Part shown: piece by piece, positions 1 through 8,663 of the stretch
Numbering within the stretch: position 1 is the first letter of the stretch
Layout: the number at the start of each line of letters is the position of its first letter
NCBI RefSeq assembly: GCF_002564465.1
Contig: NZ_NUUX01000021.1
Location: 1 to 64,000 of the forward strand
DNA from: Bacillus sp. AFS088145
GTDB taxonomy: Bacteria > Bacillota > Bacilli > Bacillales > Bacillaceae_G
Direction: 5' to 3'
DNA: 64,000 bases
Made by a program: the position numbers and the translations under genes
Notes under the pieces: model-generated
Told to the model about the DNA's origin: nothing
What the model saw: the letters and a program-made list of their open reading frames with translations, nothing else
The model's database searches: none

Positions 1-1611
1 ACCGGTGGCGCAACAACTGGAGAAACAACTGGCGGCGCAACAACTGGAGAAACAACGGGCGACGCAACAACTGGAGAAACAATCGGTAGTGCAACAACTG
101 GAGGAACAACCGGCGGTGCAACAACTGGAGAAGCAACTGACGCAACAACTACAATAACAATACCAGCAAACGTTAAGTTAAAAGTAGATAAAGAAGAGAA
201 TGACCTTTACTATGTTACTTATAATGGGAATGCTGGGACTATATTGAAAAGTGCGGTCCGAAATGCAACTCCATGGGAAATCTACCCAACGGCGAAAGTC
301 TTTAAAGTAACAAACGATACACCTCTATTATTAAATGAAAATGGTAAATTAGTGAATAGGGGAACAGTTAAAGCAAATACGATTTTTAGTAAAACAGGTG
401 AGAAGGATCATTATTTAATGATCCAATATTCTAATCAAACTGCTTATATTGATAAAAATAAAACAACTCCTTTACCAAATGGGACCTTGCCTGTAATCAG
501 TATTGTGACGCAGCCTGTTAAAATTACGGCGGGGGTTGCAGTACGAAATACTAAAATTGTTTTACCGCGTGATCCGAAACCAACAATGGTTAACATACCT
601 GCTAAACAAAAAATAGTAATTGATTCAGCTTATTCCTCTTATTATGTTGTTAAAGTTGGAGGACTTAAAGGGCTAATCCCTAAAGCGGATATTTCGTTAA
701 AAACATATAACTATGTTGACCCAAATGGTGATTACTCATATGACGAATTGACAGCGGATTTACAGGAACTGAGTGCTTGGTATCCTGGATTTACTAAAGT
801 TGAAACAATTGGTAAATCGGTAGATGGTAGAAATTTATATGCGATTAAGCTAGGGACTGGAAAATCTGAAATTAGTATAAATGGTTCGCATCATGCTCGT
901 GAGCATATGACAACGAATGTCATAATGGAAATGCTTGATCAATACGCTAGTGCGTATGAAAAAAATACAAAAATATCTGGTTTTGATGTAAGAAAAACAT
1001 TATCTCAAACGTCTATTTATTTTGTACCAATGGTTAATCCTGATGGTGTAATGCTTGTACAAAAAGGTGCGAGCAGTGCAAAGAATCCAAATCAGGTCAT
1101 TAAATTAAATAATGGTAGCAAGAATTTTAAAGCTTGGAAGGCAAATGTACGTGGCGTAGATTTAAATCGTCAATATCCAGCTGGGTGGAATACAATTTCT
1201 GGTAACAAGTCAAAGCCTGGCCCCGATAACTATAAAGGTACGAAGGCTCTAAGTGAACCAGAAGCTAAAGCTTTATATGATTTCACTAATAAACATTCAT
1301 TCAAAAATACAGTCGCATACCACTCATCAGGAAATATTATTTTCTGGCATTATAATCAATCAGGAACTCAAATGGCTAGAGATAAGGCAATTGCTACAAA
1401 ATTATCAAAACAAACAGGCTATAGTTTGGTCGCTCCTGCAAAAGGTGGAGGCGGTGGATATAAAGACTGGTATATCGCTGCAAAAAAACGACCTGGTTTT
1501 ACTATTGAAATTTCTCCTTATGTAGGGAACAAACCAGTTCCAAATAGTTACTTTAATAGTATTATGAAGAAGAACTTACCAGTTGGTTTAATACTTGCTA
1601 ACGAAAAGTAA
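1..1611 (+). CDS. Secreted M14-family zinc carboxypeptidase, 5' end outside the window
   Basis: The reading frame is open from the first base, so the N-terminus, presumably with a signal peptide, lies to the left. The visible part starts with five copies of a 9-residue Gly/Thr-rich unit, probably a flexible wall-spanning linker, then small SH3-like or beta segments, then an M14 peptidase domain from about base 720. Zinc ligands are the His and Glu of HHARE (889-903) and the His of AYHSSG. The substrate-binding Asn-Arg is in DLNRQYP, and the catalytic Glu is in FTIEISPY. M14 enzymes remove C-terminal residues from peptides; Bacillus relatives include gamma-D-glutamyl-diamino acid peptidases of the cell wall, but the substrate here is not determined. 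A TTG start at 244 would exclude the linker and has no ribosome binding site. Confidence 0.88.
   Translation, partial: TGGATTGETTGGATTGETTGDATTGETIGSATTGGTTGGATTGEATDATTTITIPANVKLKVDKEENDLYYVTYNGNAGTILKSAVRNATPWEIYPTAKVFKVTNDTPLLLNENGKLVNRGTVKANTIFSKTGEKDHYLMIQYSNQTAYIDKNKTTPLPNGTLPVISIVTQPVKITAGVAVRNTKIVLPRDPKPTMVNIPAKQKIVIDSAYSSYYVVKVGGLKGLIPKADISLKTYNYVDPNGDYSYDELTADLQELSAWYPGFTKVETIGKSVDGRNLYAIKLGTGKSEISINGSHHAREHMTTNVIMEMLDQYASAYEKNTKISGFDVRKTLSQTSIYFVPMVNPDGVMLVQKGASSAKNPNQVIKLNNGSKNFKAWKANVRGVDLNRQYPAGWNTISGNKSKPGPDNYKGTKALSEPEAKALYDFTNKHSFKNTVAYHSSGNIIFWHYNQSGTQMARDKAIATKLSKQTGYSLVAPAKGGGGGYKDWYIAAKKRPGFTIEISPYVGNKPVPNSYFNSIMKKNLPVGLILANEK
4..138 (+). repeat. Five tandem 27-bp coding repeats
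   Basis: Units at 4-30, 31-57, 58-84, 85-111 and 112-138 encode variants of GGATTGETT. The first two units are almost identical and the later ones diverge by single residues. The array may continue to the left of the window. It lies in frame in the carboxypeptidase gene and forms its low-complexity linker. Confidence 0.9.
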
Positions 1612-1669
1612 ATAATAAGGGCATTTTTTATATTAAAATTATTAAATTTAATTATTCTTCGTGCACAAT

Positions 1670-1698
1670 TTGTTTTTCGTTTCATTTTATGTTACTAT
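1670..1698 (+). promoter_or_regulatory. SigA-type promoter of the cold-shock gene
   Basis: TTGTTT (1670-1675), a 17-bp spacer and TACTAT (1693-1698). Transcription would start near 1705, giving a leader of about 130 nt. A long leader is typical of csp genes, where the RNA folds differently in the cold. Confidence 0.6.
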
Positions 1699-1838
1699 AG
1701 GTACATACTTAATAAGAAATTGGTTAATTCAATTCATGTGTTAAAAGGGACGAATTTTCATCCTGTTCTAATGTGTGTATTTTTTCTTAACAATACTCAT
1801 TAAGTGTAAAAAAACAGGTATATATGGAGGTTCGTACA

Positions 1839-2039
1839 ATGAACACAGGTACAGTTAAATGGTTTAATGCAGAAAAAGGTTTCGGATTCATCGCTGTTGA
1901 AGGTGGAGACGATGTATTCGTACATTTCTCAGCTATCCAAGGCGACGGTTTCAAATCTCTTGAAGAAGGCCAAAAAGTAAGCTTTGAGATCACTCAAGGT
2001 AACCGTGGCGCTCAAGCTGAAAACGTAGTTAAATTATAA
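1839..2039 (+). CDS. csp: Cold-shock protein (CspA/B family)
   Basis: A 66-residue single cold-shock domain beginning [17 protein letters not shown]. The RNA-binding motifs KGFGFI (RNP1) and VFVHF (RNP2) are intact. The family binds single-stranded RNA and DNA and acts as an RNA chaperone in the cytoplasm at low temperature and in stationary phase. An upstream in-frame ATG at 1824 overlaps the GGAGG ribosome binding site (1826-1830), so the ATG at 1839 is the real start. Its own promoter and terminator make it a single-gene unit. Codon use is more GC-rich and regular than that of its neighbours, as expected for a highly expressed gene. The exact csp paralogue cannot be assigned. Confidence 0.95.
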   Translation: MNTGTVKWFNAEKGFGFIAVEGGDDVFVHFSAIQGDGFKSLEEGQKVSFEITQGNRGAQAENVVKL

Positions 2040-2062
2040 TTTCACTTCTGAGTGAATAAAAG

Positions 2063-2100
2063 GCTGCTAGCATTTTTGTTAGCAGTCTTTTTTTATTTTT
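2063..2100 (+). terminator. Rho-independent terminator after csp
   Basis: Stem CTGCTA / TAGCAG with a 10-nt loop, followed by TCTTTTTTTATTTTT. Confidence 0.85.
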
Positions 2101-2380
2101 GTGGAGAAGTGTTAATGGCGTCGCCTGGAAATAAAATGTCCACAATCTAAAATAAACTAAAAAAAAAGCAAATCTGAAAAAAAAAATAAAACTATAAATA
2201 TCTTCCATTTTTTTTTATTATAATTGTATTAATAAATCAACAAATGGTATTAAAACTCGTAAGTGCAATTGTAAATCATACCCAAAAATACAAAAGGTGG
2301 ACGCGAAACTATATTTATTTTGAACAATTGGTCCTCCTAGATATTCATGAAAGTAACTAATTAGTTCGAAAATCAACAAA
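2101..2380. other. Intergenic stretch without a recognised feature
   Basis: Very AT-rich, between the csp terminator and the terminator of the minus-strand carD-like gene. I see no ORF with a credible ribosome binding site and no structured RNA. Confidence 0.6.
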
Positions 2381-2408
2381 AAAAAGAGCCTAAAGTAAGC
2401 TCCTTTTC
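2381..2408 (-). terminator. Terminator of the carD-like gene
   Basis: On the minus strand, AAAAGGAGC pairs with GCTCTTTTT across a 9-nt loop, and the T run continues beyond the stem. One G-T pair; moderate strength. Confidence 0.6.
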
Positions 2409-2420
2409 CTAAATAAATCT

Positions 2421-2897
2421 TTATTTTAATGCAGAATCAATTAATTCGGTTGCTTCAAGCTGCGATATGCCTTTAATTAAGCTAAGTTCACCAACAAACA
2501 TGCGTTTAGCCATGTCTAGCATTTCTCTTTCACTAGGATTTAAAGGTTTCTCCCTACTTTGAAGTGTTAGATCACGTACCACTTGAGCACCAGCGAGTAA
2601 TTCGCCAGACTTTAATTTTTTCATGTTTAAATCATATTTTTGTTTCCAAGATAAGGAATCGTCGGGAAGACCATTTGAAAAGTCATCTAATACATTACTT
2701 AAATGTTCTTTGTCTTCGACTAAACGAATTTTCGTATTTGACACTTTCCCTTGAGGGACCATCAATTTTAAATTGCTGGATGGTATGTTGATTATGTAGT
2801 ACTGTTGTGTTACACCTTGTATAACTTTCTCTTCGATGGAATCAATAACTGCAGCTCCCTGCATTGGGTAAATAATTTGATCGCCAATTTTGAACAA
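2421..2897 (-). CDS. CarD-family transcriptional regulator
   Basis: 158 residues beginning MFKIGDQIIYPMQGAAVI. The N-terminal ~60 residues match the CarD/TRCF RNA-polymerase-interacting fold, with an alpha-helical C-terminal part. CarD proteins bind the RNA polymerase beta subunit and stabilise open complexes at SigA promoters, often at ribosomal and stress genes. The start is taken as TTG at 2897-2895, because the GTG nine bases upstream overlaps the GGAGG motif, which sits 8 nt before the TTG; family members also start with MFKIGD. It is transcribed alone, with its own terminator. Bacillus homologues exist; which promoters it acts on is unknown. Confidence 0.88.
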   Translation of the reverse strand: MFKIGDQIIYPMQGAAVIDSIEEKVIQGVTQQYYIINIPSSNLKLMVPQGKVSNTKIRLVEDKEHLSNVLDDFSNGLPDDSLSWKQKYDLNMKKLKSGELLAGAQVVRDLTLQSREKPLNPSEREMLDMAKRMFVGELSLIKGISQLEATELIDSALK

Positions 2898-3036
2898 TGT
2901 ACCCACCTCCGAAAATTCTTATAACTTAAGTATAACATTAATAAATGAAATATCAAATTTATATGATAACATTTGTAAAATAAAACTGTCAATAATTTTA
3001 TGTATATTTTTTTACTTTTTTGGGGAAAGGATGAAC

Positions 3037-3099
3037 ATGTCATATGGTCGTGGACATAATATGAAGAAAGAGACTGTCGAAAGGAGGTTAGGTTACTAA
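3037..3099 (+). CDS. Possible 20-residue leader peptide ORF
   Basis: An ORF of 20 codons beginning MSYGRGHNMKKETVERR lies 6 nt after a GGGGAAAGG motif, and its TAA overlaps the ATG of the next gene (TAATG). The GGAGG ribosome binding site of the lipase-like gene lies inside it. This arrangement suggests translational coupling. The peptide matches nothing I recognise. It may be only a chance ORF. Confidence 0.3.
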   Translation: MSYGRGHNMKKETVERRLGY

Positions 3100-4019
3100 T
3101 GAATTTTCGTGTAGTTATTTTTATCGTTACAGTACTTACTTTTTTTACAACGACCACCGGATGTAGCCAACAAGAGCAAAGAGAGCTACAGAAACTTCCC
3201 GATGGCGTATTTCTAGCAGCATCTGAGCTTTCTTATGAAGCATTTCTAAGTAAAGAAATAGGCAAAAGCTTAAGAGAACATAAAGGGATTGCTGATCCAT
3301 TACTTACTCAAGTTCATAAGAATCTTAGCGATTATAGTCTTGTTTCCATTACATCTGGTAATATTGGTTTTTCTGCAATAGCACTAAAAAACAAAAAAAA
3401 TAATAGTTTACTATTTGCTTTTAGTGGATTAAAGAAAATTAATATACAAGATATTTACCAAAGATTAGTTGAATTTGAAACTCCTGAGAATGGTTCACCA
3501 ATTGTCGTAGATCAACAAGCTCAGCAAGCATATGACTGGGTTACATCAATATTAAATAAAAAAGAGAACAATCATTCAAGTGTATATGTTACTGGTCATT
3601 CCTTTGGAGGTTATTTGGCTCAATTTGTAGGTTATCAGCTTAAGAATGATAAAAAATTGAAAAATCATCTATTTGTACAGGGCGTTACATTTAACTCATT
3701 AGGTGTACTATTAGATGATGGTTCGAAAAAACTTCATGCAAAGTCACAAAAAGTCCAAAAAACGTTTAAACCGCTATTTACAAATTACATTGTAAAGGGT
3801 GACCCATTGGACTACGCCAATAAAACCTTCTTTAAACAAATAACTGGGTACTCACTCCAGCATCTCGGTAATGTCAAATATATTACAGTTGATGAGAATT
3901 ATAAAACGTCTTTAGCTGCTTTAGAAAAAACAACAGATTTATGGACAAAAGCAAGATTATTGAAACCTTTGTACCCATATCATGATTTAGTTGAATTTGA
4001 GGGTGCGTTTTGGAAATAA
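3099..4019 (+). CDS. Lipase-like alpha/beta-hydrolase lipoprotein
   Basis: 306 residues. A hydrophobic N-terminus ends in a lipobox-like TTGC (residues 19-22), so the mature protein should be lipid-anchored on the outer face of the membrane. The nucleophile elbow GHSFG places the catalytic Ser at residue 168, in a context (YVTGHSFGGYLAQ) typical of class 3 lipases and DUF2974 hydrolases. A His near the C-terminus (PYHDLVEF) is a candidate for the triad. The ribosome binding site AAAGGAGG sits 10 nt before the ATG. Substrate unknown: lipid, ester-linked wall polymer or acyl group. It is followed by a strong bidirectional terminator, so it is probably transcribed alone or with the preceding tiny ORF. 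Confidence 0.8.
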   Translation: MNFRVVIFIVTVLTFFTTTTGCSQQEQRELQKLPDGVFLAASELSYEAFLSKEIGKSLREHKGIADPLLTQVHKNLSDYSLVSITSGNIGFSAIALKNKKNNSLLFAFSGLKKINIQDIYQRLVEFETPENGSPIVVDQQAQQAYDWVTSILNKKENNHSSVYVTGHSFGGYLAQFVGYQLKNDKKLKNHLFVQGVTFNSLGVLLDDGSKKLHAKSQKVQKTFKPLFTNYIVKGDPLDYANKTFFKQITGYSLQHLGNVKYITVDENYKTSLAALEKTTDLWTKARLLKPLYPYHDLVEFEGAFWK

Positions 4020-4032
4020 TACGGAGAAGTTT

Positions 4033-4064
4033 AAAAGCTACTATCAACAGATAGTAGCTTTTAT
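4033..4064. terminator. Bidirectional terminator between convergent genes
   Basis: Perfect 13-bp stem AAAAGCTACTATC / GATAGTAGCTTTT with a 4-nt loop. A/T runs on both sides let it serve the lipase-like gene (plus) and the haemoglobin gene (minus). Confidence 0.85.
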
Positions 4065-4072
4065 TAAATTAT

Positions 4073-4435
4073 TTATTTATATTGTATGTCATCTCTTAGT
4101 GATTCTACCTTTGTTAGGGCTTGATCAATGTCTGCCTCGCTCACCCCGAAGTGAGCTAGTGCATCATGGAGATGGGTGGCAATTGCATTAAAATGTTCAG
4201 GTTGAATATTCATTCCTTCATGAGCTTTTGACATGGATTTACCAGTATATTTGTTAGGGCCACCTAAAGCGAAACTAATAAACTTCGTTTGATGACGACG
4301 TTGCTTGTCCATATCTGTTTGATCAAAGAAATGATTAACTGTTTCATCTTTTAGGACTAATTCATCGTAAAAATAATCAACTACTTTTCCAACTGTTTCT
4401 TCTCCACCATATTTTTCATAAAGAGTTTGTTCCAT
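4073..4435 (-). CDS. glbN: Group I truncated haemoglobin
   Basis: 120 residues with the 2-on-2 globin pattern of group I: an N-terminal LYEKYGGEE, the B-helix tyrosine in DYFYDEL (Tyr21/Tyr23), RRHQTKF in the E helix, LGGPNKYTG, and the proximal haem ligand His72 in KAHEGM. Group I proteins bind O2 and NO and are linked to NO detoxification. It differs from the group II YjbI of B. subtilis. The ribosome binding site AAGGAAG lies 7 nt before the ATG. It is an isolated gene that shares the convergent terminator. Confidence 0.9.
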   Translation of the reverse strand: MEQTLYEKYGGEETVGKVVDYFYDELVLKDETVNHFFDQTDMDKQRRHQTKFISFALGGPNKYTGKSMSKAHEGMNIQPEHFNAIATHLHDALAHFGVSEADIDQALTKVESLRDDIQYK

Positions 4436-4439
4436 TTAG

Positions 4440-4817
4440 TAGCTTCCTTTCAAAATAAGATATAAGTAGAATCCCCAAAATTAAATGGAAATATTATCTA
4501 TATAACTGATTATTTAACGATTAGGTCATGATTTGAAACTACATTTGTTAAACAATTATGTTTCTTATAATTAAACTTTTATATGTAAGCCTAATCAATC
4601 CATGTAAACAAATTGATTAGACCATTATCGATTCAACCACCTATGCATAACTGGATCTTACTTTGTAGAAAGTTTTAAACTGTGTAAGAAGTAATATGTG
4701 TAATCGTTAGAATGAATATTTTTGTCTATTTATATAAAATAAATTAATGGTAGTTGAATTTAATAAATAATTAATGCTCCTATTGAGACTTAGTTCATAC
4801 TCTTTCAACTATTTCTT
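4440..4817. other. Intergenic region with one inverted repeat
   Basis: AT-rich and without a credible ORF. A perfect 9-bp inverted repeat, CTAATCAAT (4591-4599) and ATTGATTAG (4612-4620), has a 12-nt loop and no T run, so it is not a typical terminator. It could be an operator or a weak processing site downstream of the beta-helix gene. The haemoglobin promoter must lie close to 4440-4500. Confidence 0.5.
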
Positions 4818-7433
4818 TTAAGTGACTGTATTGTTTTTATTAATATCTTTAGATGTTAATGCAAGAGTATTATTGATTAATGTGTTGTCTTCAATATCAT
4901 AAGGAGGCGCACCGATGCCACCGTTAGTTGTGTCAATTCCAACCCTTTTAATTTTGGATGTTATTTTGTTTCCTTTAATTACTGCTCCTTTAATTTGAGT
5001 AGGAGAATCTTTCCATGCGTCACGACCAATTTGAATTATTGGATGATCCGCAGAAGTTGTTACACTATCATTTATTGTATTGTTAAGAAAGGCAAAACTT
5101 GTTGCATTATTTACTAAAATAATATTACCAGATACAGATTTATCAAAGTCGAATGTTGAACTTGATATAGTAACATTTGGATATCCATTGTCGTTATCAA
5201 GTATAACAGTACTATTTTTAAACTGTCCCTGGTTAATAGTTACTTTTCCAGGATAGAAATTTATCTTTCCATTTGTAACCATTAGATTGTTATAGTTTCC
5301 AGAAGCTAATCGAGATTCAGTAGTATTATTAAATGTAACATTCGAGTATACATTCGAAGCGAGTCCATTGCCACTTAGACCGTTGTTTCCTTCTAGATAA
5401 ATAGTACTCAATGTTATTGGCTTGTCTCCCCATATAGCAAAACCATGTAATTCTGAATCTTGTCCAGAAGATGTAAGAGAAATATTGAATGCGTTTATGC
5501 CATTTTCAACAGTCTGAGTAAAGCTGACATCTGAATCAACACCAACGAGACCATCTACAATTATATTTTCTCCACCGTCAAAAACTGCTCCACTTTTTGT
5601 TAGTTTGTTATTTATAAAAGTAATATTAGAAGAGCCGTCAGAACTTACAAATGATGAATTGTCAAAGGTGTTATTGGAAGCAGAAACGCCACCCCAGCTA
5701 GTTGAAGCAAAAGCAGCATCAGGACCAAAGTGGTTATTATTTGCTATCGCATGGCCACCATAAGAGAGTACCATATGAATTTTATTATTTAAAAATTCAT
5801 TTCCGCTTATCTCCGTATTTATACCCGGGTAAAATCCAGGCTCTAAATCAACTCCACTTCCAGGAGCGACTCCACTTATATCGTGAATTTTATTATTTAA
5901 TATTTTGACGCCATCTGTACCTACTAAACTTATACCTTGTCTACGGTTATTGCCTATATTGCAATTTTGTATCAGTAAATTTTCTGTAACTGCAACAGAC
6001 ATCATTTGAACACCAACATTTGCTGTACTAGTAGCATTAAAAACAGCACGCCATTTAACTGCTTCATCTGGAATCTTAGAATATCCAAATGATGAATTGA
6101 AATCTTGATCTTTATCAGTTTTAACTAAACTTCCATCTGAGCGGTAATAATATAAATCGTATTTTCCAGTTACTCCATCAGGATTCCACATCATAATATT
6201 TCTAAAATGAGGATTTTGATACGCTGGGTCACTTAGGGTATAAGGTTTAGTGCGAATTTTACCTGATTGGCTAATAGGGTTTCCAATTGCATCTAATCCA
6301 CCTAATTCTAGGTTGGCTGAATCAATCCACTCGCCTGTGACTGTTGTACCACCAGCTTGAACACCATCACCGGTAAAATCTGTAAAATTAATACCATCAA
6401 TAATGACATTACTTGCTCCCTCTGTTATGATTCCAAATCCCCACTCATGTGTACCCGAAGTGTAAGGACCAACATAAGTGTAATCGTGAGTATATCGGTC
6501 ACCTTTCAGGGTACCACCTTTTATAGTCACATTTACAATGTCTTTACTTAGCGAAATAATAGCGTATTGTTCCCATTTATTTGTTTCCTTTTGAAGTACC
6601 GTATCACTATCCATTAAAAATGTCATATTACTTACCATATTAATTTGAGCATTATTATCTCTATCTTCTACGCCCTTAGCTATTAAGTACGTACCACCTA
6701 ATACATGAAAGGTAGTGTACCCGTTGCTAGTTGCCCACTGTAATGCCTGGTTAAATCCATTCGTTGTTTCAATTGGATGAGAATTATCATTATAAATTCC
6801 CCATTTAGTTCTTTCTTGTGAAGTCAATTCATATACTCCTCCCGGAGGTGAAACAACCGTAGTATCTTTTGTGACAACTGAGGAACTCGTAGATTGATTG
6901 CCATATTGATCATTCGAGACAGCAGTGATTGTAATACTTCCGTTATTTAATGAACTCATATTAAATACCACTGAAAAATTTCCGCTTGTATCAGATGTAG
7001 TTACTTTAGATAGTGGACTATGAATACCATCACTCACAGTTACTGTTACTTTTTGGTTTGCTTCCACTTTTCCAGTTAAAGGATAAGCACTTTGATTTTG
7101 TAATGTAATATTCGAGACATTTAAAAGAATCGCTGGTCCAATGGTGTCTTTTAAAACAGTCTTATTAACCTTTCCACTTGTATTACCTTTTGCGTCCTTT
7201 TGATAAGCTTCCAAGTTTAACTGGCCGTCTTTTAGAGTAATGAGATTTAATTTTGTAGAAAAGGTACCGCTTGAATTTGCTTTAACGGTAGTAGAAATCG
7301 TATTTTTATTAGGATCTTTGAACGTTAAAAAAATAGTAGCATTTGCAATCCCGCTACCACTTACGGTATAGGAGCTTGCGTTTATACTTGTTACAACAGG
7401 TAAACTATTAATCTTTGGACTACTAATTGCCAA
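4818..7433 (-). CDS. Large Ig-like/right-handed beta-helix protein
   Basis: 871 residues. Residues 1-100 and 100-195 look like two bacterial Ig-like domains ending in 'KDTIGP' and 'KDTTVV' linkers. From about residue 200 a pectate-lyase/tailspike-type parallel beta-helix follows, with many short Asn-rich coils such as NNRRQGISLVGTDGVKILNN. Such folds bind or cleave polysaccharides. It is next to, and divergent from, the EPS operon, so a role in processing or binding the polymer is an inference. The N-terminus (MAISSPKINS) has no signal peptide; export would need another route, or the start is misjudged. The TTG start lies 11 nt after AAGGAG and an in-frame stop precedes it, so no longer form exists. 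Confidence 0.75.
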   Translation of the reverse strand: MAISSPKINSLPVVTSINASSYTVSGSGIANATIFLTFKDPNKNTISTTVKANSSGTFSTKLNLITLKDGQLNLEAYQKDAKGNTSGKVNKTVLKDTIGPAILLNVSNITLQNQSAYPLTGKVEANQKVTVTVSDGIHSPLSKVTTSDTSGNFSVVFNMSSLNNGSITITAVSNDQYGNQSTSSSVVTKDTTVVSPPGGVYELTSQERTKWGIYNDNSHPIETTNGFNQALQWATSNGYTTFHVLGGTYLIAKGVEDRDNNAQINMVSNMTFLMDSDTVLQKETNKWEQYAIISLSKDIVNVTIKGGTLKGDRYTHDYTYVGPYTSGTHEWGFGIITEGASNVIIDGINFTDFTGDGVQAGGTTVTGEWIDSANLELGGLDAIGNPISQSGKIRTKPYTLSDPAYQNPHFRNIMMWNPDGVTGKYDLYYYRSDGSLVKTDKDQDFNSSFGYSKIPDEAVKWRAVFNATSTANVGVQMMSVAVTENLLIQNCNIGNNRRQGISLVGTDGVKILNNKIHDISGVAPGSGVDLEPGFYPGINTEISGNEFLNNKIHMVLSYGGHAIANNNHFGPDAAFASTSWGGVSASNNTFDNSSFVSSDGSSNITFINNKLTKSGAVFDGGENIIVDGLVGVDSDVSFTQTVENGINAFNISLTSSGQDSELHGFAIWGDKPITLSTIYLEGNNGLSGNGLASNVYSNVTFNNTTESRLASGNYNNLMVTNGKINFYPGKVTINQGQFKNSTVILDNDNGYPNVTISSSTFDFDKSVSGNIILVNNATSFAFLNNTINDSVTTSADHPIIQIGRDAWKDSPTQIKGAVIKGNKITSKIKRVGIDTTNGGIGAPPYDIEDNTLINNTLALTSKDINKNNTVT

Positions 7434-7605
7434 ATATTATGACACTCCTTATAATTTAGTATATTTATAGGAGTAGTATATTTATTTCAGTCCAAACTGC
7501 TTGTACTAATTAAGATAAAGCATAAAAGATGGTGAAACTAACTAGTAAATAAATGGGAAATTATTAAAAAATCCTAATTCTTCCTAGTAATTAAGTATGG
7601 TAATT

Positions 7606-7621
7606 GTTCGTTTAAAAGAAC
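7606..7621. promoter_or_regulatory. SinR-like palindromic operator 1 of the EPS operon
   Basis: GTTCGTTTAAAAGAAC: GTTC and GAAC half-sites separated by 8 bp. The half-site resembles the B. subtilis SinR consensus GTTCTYT. Binding by a SinR-type protein is inferred from the shared motif and the SinR-like genes in the window. Confidence 0.55.
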
Positions 7622-7753
7622 ATCTTTGTTCTTATGATTAGTACTGAACATAATTTATTAACAATAAATTTACTAGGAATTTATAATTAATTTACTAGAA
7701 TCTACTATTATTAAAGCATAGTAAAATAGGTATAAATTGGAGCGAAAATGTTA

Positions 7754-7782
7754 TTGACTAGTTCATTATAAAGAATTAAAAT
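7754..7782 (+). promoter_or_regulatory. SigA-type promoter of the EPS operon
   Basis: TTGACT (7754-7759), a 17-bp spacer and TAAAAT (7777-7782). The predicted leader is about 165 nt. The spacer is occupied by a palindrome-like operator (7761-7776), so a bound repressor would block RNA polymerase directly. Confidence 0.6.
7761..7776. promoter_or_regulatory. SinR-like operator 2, inside the EPS promoter spacer
   Basis: GTTCATTATAAAGAAT is one base away from the GTTC-N8-GAAC form and lies exactly between the -35 and -10 boxes. Confidence 0.5.
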
Positions 7783-7886
7783 TAAGTTCATAATTACCTT
7801 AATTTTCAGATTTTAATCAGTCATAAGAGTAATTATTATGCATAATTATATGTTTACATACTATTTTGATAGCTTTTTAAAATGTT

Positions 7887-7902
7887 GTTCGTTATATAGA
7901 AT
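7887..7902. promoter_or_regulatory. SinR-like operator 3, EPS leader
   Basis: GTTCGTTATATAGAAT, again one mismatch from the palindrome, about 100 bp downstream of the predicted transcription start. Confidence 0.45.
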
Positions 7903-7955
7903 CTTTAGTCATGTTTTATATCCAGTAAAAAATACTAAAAAATGAAGGTGAATGG

Positions 7956-8663
7956 ATGAATAGTGTAAGACCTAAGGAGATTGATATAAAGGAATATTTT
8001 GATGTAATTAAAAGTCGATTTTGGATTATTATTGTTTTCTCTATAATAACTACATCAATGGGTTACCTTTATCAAAAATTTTATAATAATTATGTTCCTG
8101 TGTATGAATCATCTACGAGGATAATGCTTAATACAAAGGATGACTTGAGTACATTAGCGGTTATGATTGATGATACGTCTGTTTTGGTTAAGGTCATTAA
8201 TAACTTACACCTTAGTATTTCTAAAGACACTTTGGCACAAAAATTAAGCGTGCAAAGAATAGGTGATTCAACTATTTTTAGTATTACAGTACAAGATACA
8301 AATCCGATTATTGCTAAAAATATTGCGAATGAAACAGCGAAATCATATAAAGATGAAGTCAGTAATTTATTAAATTTTAAAAACGTTCAATTATTAACCC
8401 CAGCAGAGGCAGCTTCAATGCCGATTAATCAGCAAAGCAATAAAGTTATTATTTTTGCATTTGTGATGGGAATAGTAATTAGTGTTGCATTAATATTTTT
8501 ACTAGACTCTTTGGATCAAACAATTAAAAGACGAAGCGAAGTTGAAGAAATCTTAGGGGTACCTGTAATTGGCATTGTTCCAAATATGAATAAGAAAAAG
8601 TTATTAACTGAGAAAAAGAAATATAAATTATTAAAAAATGAAGGTGAGAATGTTGATATTTAA
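7956..8663 (+). CDS. epsA: Wzz-type chain-length/kinase-activator protein (EpsA-like)
   Basis: 235 residues with the CpsC/YveK layout: a short cytoplasmic start, TM1 at about 22-39, an extracytoplasmic Wzz domain, TM2 at about 163-183, and a cytoplasmic tail ending in a basic stretch. In B. subtilis the tail of this protein activates the partner tyrosine kinase, and together they control export and length of the polysaccharide. It is the first gene of the operon, overlapping the kinase-like gene by 14 nt. AAGGTG lies 5 nt before the ATG. The partner kinase appears degenerate (see next gene), so the usual activation role may have been lost or altered. Confidence 0.9.
   Translation: MNSVRPKEIDIKEYFDVIKSRFWIIIVFSIITTSMGYLYQKFYNNYVPVYESSTRIMLNTKDDLSTLAVMIDDTSVLVKVINNLHLSISKDTLAQKLSVQRIGDSTIFSITVQDTNPIIAKNIANETAKSYKDEVSNLLNFKNVQLLTPAEAASMPINQQSNKVIIFAFVMGIVISVALIFLLDSLDQTIKRRSEVEEILGVPVIGIVPNMNKKKLLTEKKKYKLLKNEGENVDI

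Larger units (their letters stand above)
7434..7955. other. Divergent regulatory region of the EPS operon
   Basis: About 520 bp of AT-rich DNA between the beta-helix gene and the first EPS gene. It holds a SigA promoter (7754-7782), three GTTC-N8-GAAC-type palindromes, further GTTC and GAAC half-sites at 7629 and 7656, and several copies of TTTACTAG/CTAGTAA around 7540-7700. No ORF with a ribosome binding site is present. Confidence 0.7.

Noticed and set aside
1-138. CRISPR-like direct repeats
   Set aside because: The 27-bp units are contiguous without spacers and encode a Gly/Thr-rich linker in frame.
1830-1844. GTTC-N7-GAAC near the csp start, similar to the matrix palindrome
   Set aside because: Spacing is 7 not 8, and the bases are explained by the ribosome binding site and the first codons of csp.
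2890-3099. 69-codon ORF before the lipase-like gene
   Set aside because: The upstream part has no ribosome binding site and overlaps the promoter region of carD; only the last 20 codons have translation signals.
4591-4620. Terminator for the beta-helix gene
   Set aside because: The 9-bp inverted repeat lacks a T run on either strand and lies about 200 bp past the stop.
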